Part shown: piece after piece, positions 1 to 9,680 of the stretch
How the letters are laid out: each line of letters opens with the position of its first letter
Numbering within the stretch: position 1 is the first letter of the stretch
NCBI GenBank assembly: GCA_001599815.1
Contig: BCIA01000004.1
Location: 5,296,082-5,360,081, forward strand
Direction: 5' to 3'
DNA length: 64,000 nt
From: Furcasterigmium furcatum
Taxonomy: Eukaryota > Ascomycota > Sordariomycetes > Glomerellales > Plectosphaerellaceae
Notes under the pieces: model-generated
Told to the model about the DNA's origin: nothing
Databases searched by the model: none
What the model saw: only the letters and a program-made list of their open reading frames with translations
Made by a program: the position numbers and the translations under genes

Positions 1-1015
1 TGAATGAATGCTATGACTTGAGCCGTCGTCCTTGCGTTTTTCGTCTTGCTCGTCTCAGGTGAGGATGGTGCCCTCGCTCTTCAAAATCTCATTGCTGCCG
101 CCGCCGCCGTCTTGGAGTCGGGCCTTATCATTGTCCTGGATTCGAGTCTCGCCGCTGTCTCGAGTGTGAGCTTCATCATCGTCCTGATCGCCAGGGGAGG
201 CATGCACCCGTCCAACAGACGCCGCATGGCGGTCCAATTGGTTCGGATAGCAACAAACTTGAACTCGAATTTTCATTGATGGGGTGCTGGCGCCGAAAAT
301 CGCCCAGTCTGGCCGACTTTCTCGAGGTAAACGAGGAAGAGTGATGATCATCAACGGTACTTGGGATGCAAACATTCTGTTTCCCGGTGTCCTAGAGACT
401 AAGAGCCTAAACAATCCCATTCCGTAACAGGATACATTCGCCATGACTGTGGAGACACATTAATTAGGTGGCCAGCATAATGGTTTACACCTAAGGGAGA
501 GCACTGCCATGGGGAGTTCAGTGATCTAGACCTCCATGAAGCACCCAGGAGTGAGGGAGTGTGCTCCGGATTCGATGCGGGGAACAAAGTACGACGGAGT
601 AAGTGCTGCATCAATTCCGGCCTCGGGAACGACCTCCAAGGGGGTGAACAGTGGACCGCTGACTTGGTAGAAATGGGTCCGTTCTCATTGTGATGATGGC
701 TTCAAATCCAAGAGATGTCGTTGGAAGAGCCTGGAAATCTGTCCGCAATGCGCTAGCCCCAGAATGGCTAGCGCATACAATCTGGGCATAGCGCGAATCA
801 GGGGCCTCGTTTAGCCGATGCTCCGAGATAAATTTTTGGGGGCAACCGGAAGCTCCTCCAAGCTGCATCATCAACCATCACTCACTCCTCTGTCTCTTTC
901 CGTCAACCAATTCCCTCTCGGAGCATCCTGTGCTGATATCTCGTGGCACGTGGCTATTCCGATTTGAGCTCGTTTTCTTGTGTGTTTCATATACCCCCCA
1001 TAATACCCTCGCAAG
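1..1015. other. left-edge intergenic region and HSP60 upstream region
   Basis: No convincing complete gene. On the minus strand, about 55-273 holds an acidic, Asp/Glu/Gly-rich open frame beginning with an ATG near 273 and ending in TGA at 55. The frame stays open beyond that stop to the window edge. It could be the end of a gene or a chance frame; I cannot decide. The stretch from about 880 to 1015 is pyrimidine-rich and is the likely HSP60 leader. A perfect inverted repeat lies at 748-776 (separate entry). Confidence 0.4.
748..776. repeat. perfect 11-bp inverted repeat, 7-nt spacer, upstream of HSP60
   Basis: The arms at 748-758 (ATGCGCTAGCC) and 766-776 (GGCTAGCGCAT) are exact reverse complements around a 7-nt spacer. 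The element sits about 240 bp before the HSP60 start. It could be a dimeric-factor binding site or a hairpin in a long leader. I see no canonical array of GAA/TTC heat-shock-element blocks close by. Confidence 0.6.
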
Positions 1016-1733
1016 ATGCAGCGCGCTCTCGCCTCTCGGGCCCGGGCCTCGGTCCTTTCCTCGGCTTCCAGCCAGTTCCGCCAGGGTGCCGGCCTCGGCC
1101 AGGTTCGCTACGCTCACAAGGTACGCCGGATCGCAATTGGAAGATTCTACCGTGGCCGTTATCTGACAGATGGAAACAGGAGCTCAAGTTCGGTGTTGAG
1201 GCTCGCGCCTCGCTCCTCGTCGGCGTCGAGACTCTCGCCAAGGCCGTCGCGACAACACTCGGCCCCAAGGGCCGCAACGTCCTCATTGAGTCCAGCTTCG
1301 GCTCTCCCAAGATCACAAAGGGTGCGTTAGGAACAAGATGATGCAAGAAACAGGCTGGCAAGACATGGCTAACTCATCGACGCAGATGGCGTGACCGTCG
1401 CCAGGTCCATCAGCCTGAAGGACAAGTTCGAGAACCTCGGTGCTCGCCTGCTCCAGGATGTCGCCTCCAAGACCAACGAGGTTGCCGGTGATGGTACCAC
1501 CAGCGCCACTGTTCTGGCCCGTGCCATCTTCTCCGAGACCGTCAAGAACGTTGCTGCTGGCTGCAACCCCATGGACCTGCGCCGTGGTATCCAGGCCGCC
1601 GTTGATGCTGTCGTCGACTACCTCCAGAAGAACAAGCGCGACATCACCACCAGCGCCGAGATTGCCCAGGTCGCCACCATCTCCGCCAACGGCGACCACC
1701 ACATTGGCGAGCTGATTGCCAACGCCATGGAGA

Positions 1734-1770
<37 letters not shown>

Positions 1771-2902
1771 CAAGACCATGGCCGATGAGCTCGAGGTCAC
1801 CGAAGGCATGCGCTTCGACCGTGGCTTCGTCTCCCCCTACTTCATCACCGACGCCAAGTCCCAGAAGGTCGAGTTCGAGAAGCCCCTGATCCTCCTCTCC
1901 GAGAAGAAGATCTCTGCCGTCCAGGACATCATCCCCGCTCTCGAGGCCTCCACCCAGCAGAGGCGCCCCCTTGTCATCATCGCCGAGGACATCGACGGTG
2001 AGGCCCTTGCTGTCTGCATCCTCAACAAGCTCCGTGGCCAGCTCCAGGTCGCCGCCGTCAAGGCCCCCGGCTTCGGTGACAACCGCAAGTCCATCCTCGG
2101 CGATCTTGCCGTCCTCACCAACGGCACTGTCTTCTCCGACGAGCTCGACATCAAGCTCGAGAAGGCCACCGCCGATATGCTCGGCTCCACCGGCTCCATC
2201 ACCATCACCAAGGAGGACACCATCTTCCTGAACGGCGAGGGCAGCAAGGACTCGATCACTCAGCGCTGCGAGCAGATCCGCGGCGTCATGAACGACCCCA
2301 CCACCTCCGAGTACGAGAAGGAGAAGCTCCAGGAGCGTCTCGCCAAGCTCTCCGGCGGTGTCGCCGTCATCAAGGTCGGCGGCTCCTCCGAGGTCGAGGT
2401 CGGCGAGAAGAAGGACCGCTTCGTCGATGCTCTCAACGCCACCCGCGCCGCCGTCGAGGAGGGCATCCTGCCCGGTGGTGGTACCGCTCTGCTCAAGGCT
2501 TCCGGCCTTGCTCTGGCCGATCTCAAGCCCGCCAACTTCGACCAGCAGCTCGGTGTCAGCATCATCAAGAACGCCATCACCCGTCCTGCCCGCAGCATCG
2601 TCGAGAACGCCGGTCTCGAGGGCTCCGTCATCGTCGGCAAGCTCACTGACGAGTACCTGCACGAGTTCAACAAGGGCTTCGACAGTGCCAAGGGCGAGTA
2701 CGTCGACATGATCGATGCCGGTATCCTCGACCCCCTCAAGGTCGTCCGCACCGGTCTCGTTGACGCCAGCGGCGTCGCCTCCCTCCTCGGCACCACCGAG
2801 GTCGCCATCGTCGAGGCCGCTGAGGAGAAGGGCGCCGGCGGTCCCCCCATGGGCGGCATGGGTGGAATGGGCGGTATGGGCGGCATGGGTGGCATGATGT
2901 AA
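1016..2902 (+). CDS. hsp60: mitochondrial chaperonin HSP60 (group I, Cpn60)
   Basis: Mitochondrial matrix chaperonin that folds imported proteins in an ATP-driven ring with Hsp10. Exons 1016-1120, 1180-1321 and 1386-2902 join in frame to about 587 residues, close to yeast HSP60 (572). The first 30 or so residues are an Arg/Ser/Ala-rich presequence with a likely cleavage region near RYAHK. Group I hallmarks follow: KGRNVLIE and DGVTVARS (the latter reconstituted across intron 2), the nucleotide-binding GDGTTSATVLA, the apical FDRGFVSPYF and the equatorial GGGTALL. The protein ends in the Gly-Gly-Met repeat typical of mitochondrial Cpn60. A CT-rich leader precedes the start. Codon use is very strongly C/G-ending, as expected for a highly expressed gene. 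Confidence 0.97.
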
Positions 2903-3917
2903 GATGTTTACAATCGTGTGTGATTTCTTGTACGAAAAGTGATTTCGGAAAGGCAAGGGGGCATGGCTTCGGTGTTTACTCACGGATGAAGGATCAATTG
3001 CGGCCTTGTACTTCTCTCCCCTCTACCTCCCTCTACCGGTTAGGCCTTGTTCGATACGACGACACCAGATTCCCGCAAGGCCGCTTGAGCCTGGCCCTGT
3101 ACGATAGCACCCTGGCATGTAAGACCAGAAATCAAAAGAAGTAAAACAATTGATGCGCCATGATCTGTGAATGCCTAAGTAGTGACCGAGGTCAGGCACC
3201 GAAGTTTGGACGGTTTTTAATTTGTTCCCCAGTAGACGACATGTCAGACATCAACACGAATGAAAGCTGCAAGATGGAGACCACCACTGGCACTTCTATG
3301 TACAGTCAACATCACAGCACACCCTCAGCATGGCAGATCTTCAGGCAGCTGTCATCATTCTGCTGCGTTGCCAAGGCAGAAGTGAATTGGACATCCGTGC
3401 GGCCTCTAGGCAGGAAGCAAGAATGTCAGGCAGAAGAGATGGGCACCGAGATGCACAAAACTTGCTGTGGCCAGGGGGTTGCGTATGCAAGGAGGATTCG
3501 TCAACCTCGCGTGGAGCACTCAGGCTGGCTGGTAGCATGGAAGGAGGGAAACAGGGGGTGGCCACGTCACGTGCCGGCCATGGCCCCGTCGTCGTCTCAC
3601 CTGGCCAACCCCACCATGCACCAAGCTGGCGGGGGCTGTTTTTCTCCCACTTCCCCTCCACGCCCGGCCAACTTGCCAGTCCCGAGATAGCAACGACACC
3701 GACAAGCTTGTTGCACCCGACACCACCGAGCAGCGGAACCCATCTCCCCCCTTCTCTCGACCCGCGCACGTAAAAAAGTAGGATCCCTCCGCACACCTCA
3801 TAATCATCCTTTCGCCCTTCTTTTCTGCTCGCATCCCCCCAATCCGTAGCTGTTGCTAACTTCCCCTCAGCCCNCCCCCAAANCCCACTTGCGCTCCCCG
3901 CCATATAACCCATCACC
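2903..3917. other. HSP60 3' region and cofilin promoter
   Basis: No gene supported. The first part is HSP60 3' UTR. From about 3600 the plus strand becomes C/T-rich, as expected for a cofilin core promoter and leader. Ambiguous bases stand at 3874 and 3883. An open frame from about 3330 to 3773 lacks coding character. Confidence 0.6.
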
Positions 3918-4788
3918 ATGGTGAGTGACTTAGTCTTTCCCCCCAGACCGCCCCATTCCCGTGCCCTGGATGACCTCTAACTCTGCGTGCAGTCTCAATC
4001 CGGGTTGGTCCCTCCCCTTTCCATCTCTGCAATCGCCCTCACGGACGCCCGATGCTCTCGTCAGCCCAACCTGATGACGCACCCTGCGCCGCCGAGAGAC
4101 GAGGTGTTTCTGAACTAGAACATCGCGACAGACCGCTGACATGATCCCCCGCCGCCCAGAGCTTCCGTCTCGCAGGAGTGCGTCTCTGCCTACAACGACC
4201 TCAAGCTGAGCAAGAAGTACAAGTACATCATCTTCAAGCTGTCCGACAACAACAAGGAGATCGTTGTCGAGGAGGCTTCCGACGACAAGGACTGGGAGAA
4301 CTTCCGTGAGAAGCTCATCAACGCGACCACCAAGTCCAAGACCGTACGTCAGCGAGCTCGCAGAGCCCCCATCGAATAAACAGGATCCCGTATTAATTCT
4401 GCCTAGGGTGCCGTCGGCAAGGGTCCCCGCTATGCCGTCTACGACTTCCAGTACAGCCTTGCCTCCGGCGAGGGCGAGCGGTATGCGGTGTCTTGCGCCC
4501 CCCTGCCTCGTGCGGTATCGCTAATCCCCGTCATAGCAACAAGCTTACCTTCCTCGCGTGGTCCCCCGATGATGCCGGTGTCATGGTCAGTGCTCCCCGC
4601 GACACCCTCACCATCCCCACTCCACCTAACACGCTCCCTCCTAGGCCAAGATGATCTACGCCTCCTCCAAGGATGCCCTCAAGCGCGCCCTCACCGGCAT
4701 TGCTACCGAGCTCCAGGCCAACGACGCCGATGACATTGAGTACGAGACGGTCCTCAAGACCGTCAGCAAAGGCCTTGCCACCGCCTAA
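3918..4788 (+). CDS. cof1: cofilin (actin-depolymerising factor)
   Basis: Severs and depolymerises actin filaments, acting in endocytosis, polarised growth and septation. Six coding exons, 3918-3920, 3993-4003, 4160-4343, 4407-4480, 4537-4585 and 4645-4788, join to 154 residues, one ADF-H domain. The mature N-terminus is M-SQSGASVS, with the early Ser that is the usual inhibitory phosphorylation site in the family. KKYKYIIFKLSD, KGPRYAVYDF, FLAWSPD and the actin-binding long helix KMIYASSKDALKRAL are family hallmarks. The coding part of exon 1 is only the ATG, and exon 2 is 11 nt. The second intron is long (156 nt) with a weaker GTTGGT donor. That exon 2 is supported by the frame and by the conserved N-terminus. 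Confidence 0.95.
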
Positions 4789-5225
4789 GCGCGCACCAAC
4801 GCAGCCCTGCGCGGCTCTTCCCCCACATACACCGTACCCTTCCGACCCTTTTCTTGATGCGAGACGGCGAGAGCATATACTCTGGGGCGGCTGCAGTCTA
4901 TCAGAGACGAAGTGATGACCAAATGAAACGGAGAGAAGTTTATTAACGAACCCATCGTTGAGTAGGGGGCTGGAGGGAGGTTATTCCGTCGAGTAGTTTC
5001 CTGGAGGTCCCCGAGGCGACGGAACTTTCTCAAGACACTCAAAAACCTTTGATCCCCATTGTGCCTGGGCCCTCCCTGATGATACATGTTTGTGTCTCTC
5101 GAACTGTTTATGCGGCGAGAGGCATGCAGTAGCCGACTGATACCCGCTGTGTGAACTTTCGCTTGTTGTTGTGCTATGCTGCTGTCCCGTACCAAGGCGC
5201 TCTCCTAGTCAGATGCAACCCGGTA
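4789..5225. other. convergent cofilin/Get5 3' region
   Basis: This is space between two convergent genes and must contain both 3' UTRs. I see no coding signal or structured repeat. Confidence 0.6.
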
Positions 5226-5900
5226 TCACCGCTTAGACTGCCAATCTGCCCGCCACGATTTTGCCAGCTCCTCGGCCTCCTGCTCGTCCTTGATCCTCTG
5301 CATCAGGAACCCCTTGAGGTCCGCCCAGAACCCGTCGGTGTCCAGCGCCGCAGCGCCCGTGGGCTGTGCCTCCACGGCCGCCTGCGCAGCCTCGCCTTCC
5401 GGTATGACAGCCGCCGCGCCACCGATCACCATGACAGAGAACTCCACCACCGTCTCCTCCTCGCCCGCCAGGTCCTTGAGCACCTTGCTGTCCGGGACGG
5501 GCTTCTTCTTGTGCAGCAGCTTCATCTTCTCGACGGGTATCCGCGCTTTCTGGGAGACGGCGTTCTTGAGGTCCAGGACGGACGTGTTGAGGGGTTGCGA
5601 GGTGAGCTTGACGTCGAGCGGGGGGTTGCGCAGGGACTTGATCTGGACGGTGACGCTGCGCTCCTGGCCCGGGGCGAGGTTCTGCGGCTTGCTGAAGGCC
5701 TTGGGCATGCGGGGGAGGATAGTCTGGGGAGAGAAGGCATGTCAGTCTGGCTGCTGCTTGCCTCGAGGGGTGGCGGGGAGGAGTCTCACAGGCGGCCTGG
5801 CAGGGAAGTTCTTGGGGTCTTCGACATGGTCAGGCGAGAGCTTGACGGGCCGCGCCTCGAGGGTCGCGAGGAAGTTCCTCGCAAAGATGACTTCGGCCAT
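5226..5900 (-). CDS. get5: GET pathway ubiquitin-like protein Get5/Mdy2
   Basis: Part of the Get4-Get5 complex that hands tail-anchored membrane proteins from Sgt2 to the Get3 ATPase in the cytosol. Exon 1 (5900-5790) gives 37 residues with FLATLEARPVKLSPDHV, resembling the Get4-binding N-terminal segment of Aspergillus Get5. Exon 2 (5723-5226) holds a ubiquitin-like fold (about residues 58-135: VTVQIKSL, KMKLLHKKKPVPDSK) followed by an Ala/Glu-rich linker and a short C-terminal helix (DGFWADLKGFLMQRI) matching the Get5 homodimerisation domain. Total about 202 residues, close to yeast Mdy2 (212). It is transcribed divergently from nop2. Confidence 0.88.
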
Positions 5901-6328
5901 GGCTGGAGTCTGAAGGAAGAGAGTTGTTAGGGGAGGAGATATCGTGAGCCCAGCGGAAAATAGAAGGAATCGGATCAACAGCAAAGCAGGTGTTTGCTTC
6001 GTCGAAGATGCGGGCAGCTGGCGAGAGACCTGGATCGTGGCGTCCAACTGCCCCACGTTGCGACAGCTCCAAGGCCCGTCGAGTGTCTTAGATAATCGCT
6101 TCCATTCACCCAAGGCCGTTTGCTTCCAGATGCTGCCAAGTGGACCCACCCGCAAGCTCGAAGGTCCCTTATCGCTCTGTCGCTGGGCCGATAAGGGAAA
6201 AGTTCAGTGGGGGAGCCGACTTTTTTTTCGAATGGCACCTCGAGGTCCCGTCGCAGTTGAGGGCCCATCAGACCGCATCCTGGGTCACCTATTATTGTCT
6301 TTACATCCCCAGATCACAATCAATCACA
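5901..6328. promoter_or_regulatory. bidirectional promoter of get5 and nop2
   Basis: A 428 bp region between two divergent starts must carry both promoters. I could not identify a clear TATA box or a known factor site. It contains only chance open frames. Confidence 0.5.
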
Positions 6329-8749
6329 ATGGGTCTCGGACGCCGCATGAAGAAGCAGGGGCCTCCTGAGCCCCTGTCCGAAGCGCACTATGCCAGGTTG
6401 AAGCGCAAGGCCGGTATCCCCGTCGAGCCTACTGAGGTGCCCGAGGCGAAGAAGAGGCGGACAAACAAGGCGCAGGCTGCGAAGGCTGCGCAGGACGCGC
6501 AGCGCAATCTCGCCGCAACGAAGCCGAATGGGAGGAAGCCGAAGCTCAATGGCACCCAGCCTGCTGCCCCGGTGAATGGAGCCAAGGCGGGCAGGGCGAA
6601 GGGCAGGGGCAAGGTCCAGCCGCCGGTTGAGTCCGACGACGACATGGACGACCTCGACGACAGCGGCTCGCTTCCCGATGACGATGACATGTCCGGTCTT
6701 GACGAGGATGACGAGGTTTTGGGCGACGACTTCCTTGGCTCTGACGACTCCGTCCTCGACTCCGACAACGAGAAGCGGACCACCAAGCATGTCTTCTCCG
6801 AAGACGAGGACTCCGACGGCGAGGAGGCGCTCACCGCCGCCAACATCGAGGGCCTTTCTCGAAAGATCGAGCAACAAGCTGCCGAGGAGGCTGCCGAGGC
6901 GCAAGCTGAGCTGGAGGAGATGGGCATGGCCACGAACATCGAGGGCGACAAGCCCTATATCCTGGGCGACGAGGACGACGAGAGCGGCATCCCGAAGGCC
7001 GCCATGCTGGCCCCCGACATGCACATGCTGAGGCAAAGGATCACGGATACCGTGCGCGTGCTGCAGGACTTCTCCAAGCTGGCGGAAACCGGACGCTCCA
7101 GGGCCGATTACATCCAGAGCCTCCTGCGCGACGTCTGCAGTTACTACTCCTACAGCCCGTATCTGGCGGAGAAGTTCTTCAACCTCTTCTCGCCAACGGA
7201 GTTCCTCGCTTTCTTGGACGCCAACGAGTCGCCTAGGCCCGTCGTCATCCGTACCAACACCCTCAAGACGAGCAGGAGAGAGCTCGCCGCCGCTCTCGTC
7301 AACCGCGGCGTCGTCCTCGAGCCCGTCGGCAAGTGGAGCAAGGTCGGCCTGCAGGTCTTCGAGAGCTCCGTGCCCCTTGGTGCCACGCCCGAGTATCTCG
7401 CTGGCCAGTACATCCTCATGGCTGCAAGCTCTTTCCTGCCCGTCATGGCCCTTGAGCCGCAGGAGGGCGAGAGATGTCTGGATATGGCCTCCGCCCCCGG
7501 TGGCAAGGTCACGTACATGTCTGCCATGATGAAGAACAAGGGATTGATCGTTGCCAACGATCCCAACAAGGCGAGAGCCAAGGGTTTGATCGGTAACATC
7601 CACCGTCTGGGATGCAAGAACGTCATCGTGTCCAACTACGACGCCCGAGAGTTCCCGAAGCCAATGGGTGGCTTTGACAGGGTGGTGAGTACTCCTATTT
7701 GAAGTGAAGCAATGTCGAATCAGAAGCTGATCAATGCCACAGCTGCTCGATGCCCCCTGCTCAGGTACCGGCGTTATCGCCAAGGATCCCTCCGTCAAGA
7801 CGAACAAGACGGAGATGGACTTCATCCAGCTCCCCCACCTCCAGAAGCAGCTGCTCCTCGCGGCCATCGACTCGGTTGACCACAAGAGCAAGACGGGCGG
7901 CTTCATCTGCTACAGTACCTGTTCCGTCACCCTCGAGGAGAAGTGAGTTCACCGAGACTGGCCCGTATGACGACTGAAAGCTAACCCCTCTCCAGCGAGC
8001 AAGTCGTTAACTACGCCCTCTCCCGGAGACCTAATGTCAAGCTCGTCGATACCGGCCTCCCCTTCGGCAAGGAGGGCTTCACGTCCTACATGGGCAAGAA
8101 GCTCCACCCATCCCTGAAGCTGACCCGGCGCTACTAGTACGTTTTCTCTTCATCCCGAGCCCTTTCCCCATGAGCCATCACTGACCTCCGCAGCCCGCAT
8201 ACCTACAACGTCGACGGTTTCTTCGTCGCCAAGTTCCAGAAGATCGGCCCCACGCCGCCCAAGGCCACCCCCGGCCCCGCGGACGCGAACAAGCCCAAGT
8301 CCAAGGGTGCCCGCGACAGCGCCCCTACTATTGATGACGATGACGACGAGGTGGTCGACAGGACCCCCATCGACGCGGAGGACGGCACCGCTACCGCAGG
8401 CGATGACTTTGGCGGCTTCGACGAGGACGAGGATGACAGTTACATCCAGAAGGCCAAGAGGAACGCCATGCGCCGCCGCGGTCTGGACCCTCACGCGCTC
8501 GAGAAGCAGAAGTTCAAGGGGAAGAAAGAGGCCAAGCCCGAGCAGGCCGAGGCGGAGGCCGAGGTGGAGGCAGCGGCAGAGGTAGCGGCAGAGGTAGTCG
8601 CAGAGGCAGCGGTAGAGGAGGCGGAGCCCGCTGTGGAGGCGGCGGAAGAGGTTGCGGAGAAGAAGGACGTGGAGGAGGTCGTCGAGAAGAAGGAGAAGCC
8701 TGCGAAGACTAAGAAGGGAAAGAAGGCGAAGAAGACCGGTGGGCAGTAA
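6329..8749 (+). CDS. nop2: 25S rRNA (cytosine-C5)-methyltransferase Nop2
   Basis: Nucleolar enzyme that installs one m5C in 25S rRNA and is needed for 60S subunit assembly. Exons 6329-7684, 7743-7942, 7996-8136 and 8194-8749 give about 750 residues. The start is supported by the basic MGLGRRMKKQG terminus. An acidic region (about residues 95-175) resembles nucleolar acidic tracts. The NOL1/NOP2/Sun methyltransferase core follows: SAM-binding MASAPGGKVTYM, the motif IV cysteine in LLDAPCSGTG (across intron 1) and the catalytic cysteine in CYSTCSVTLEEN (across intron 2), then FPFGKEGF-type C-terminal motifs. The tail is unusually rich in Ala/Glu/Val and ends in a Lys-rich KKGKKAKK stretch, probably nucleolar targeting. 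Confidence 0.95.
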
Positions 8750-9680
8750 ATCGCCTGGAGTCCTGTTGTTGGCGGTATGGACAAACCTTGTGCATTATAT
8801 GGAGTCTTGGAGCCACGCAAAAGTACCTATTGTCGGAACGTTCTTACTTAAATGAATGGGATCATGTTCCTCAGATGGCCTTCCAGCATAGTGACCCTGA
8901 CTCCTGAACTCGTGTCTAGATGTGATATAGCTGCTGGCGGAGGGCCCCCCTAATCAACTAATAAGAGGTACGGCAGTTCACGGAGTAAGGTTTCTGCGAA
9001 GGAGTCACAGTTTGTCGGTGAGCTTCCAAGAGCTGCCCCTTCCCCAACGCAAAGACTCACCTAACAACATGCAGTGCTATATTACCATGTGGATTAGAAT
9101 TGCTGGTGGGAGCCAGTGGACACATGCACCGTTGGAATAGAAAAGGAGACCTGGTAGACCGAGAGAACCTCAAACGCCGTGAAAATGCAGAAAGTGCTGT
9201 CATTCATCCCATAAAACGTGTCATCGTCAGCAGGCTTCGCGCATTGACAGCGCGCGCGAGACGCCCTCTAGGTAATACACAGACCCACGGGCCCGAGAAC
9301 CTCGAAGGGTGTTCTCGCCCATGGGCTCCTTTCAGGTCCGCCACTCTATGTCCTCCTGCTCCGCCGGCGCGTGAGCGGTGCCCATATCCACAACTTTTCA
9401 AATGGGGTGGTTGAAATATACACTGACCTGGCGACAGTTGCCTGCCGCCACGGCCAAAAGATCCCCGGAAGCAAACAGAAAATCAGAATCATTCCTGTGC
9501 AATGCAATACGTGAATGCTTTCATGCCCCCAAACTCCGCGGCTTGTGCAGCCAATGGTCATGTCTCTGTCGTCGTCATAAGGGTATTAAAGATGTAGGTG
9601 GTGGAATAGGTGTTTCCAGTAAGGTAAGGTTGGTGTTGTTGGTGTCGTGGCAGTCGTTCTGGTTGGTGATGATCGATCGA
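8750..9680. other. convergent nop2/byr4 3' region
   Basis: About 930 bp between two gene ends. It has mixed composition and no open frame with fungal codon bias or recognisable product. I see nothing beyond the two 3' UTRs. Confidence 0.6.

Noticed and set aside
1313..2983. 556-codon open frame antisense to HSP60
   Set aside because: It mirrors the C/G-ending codons of hsp60, giving a Leu/Gly/Asp/Glu-rich product without domains; a known artefact of strongly biased genes.
3330..3773. 147-codon plus-strand frame before cofilin
   Set aside because: Poor codon bias and position in the cofilin promoter; no protein-like features.
6320..7906. 528-codon open frame antisense to nop2
   Set aside because: The product has no recognisable motif and mirrors the nop2 codons.
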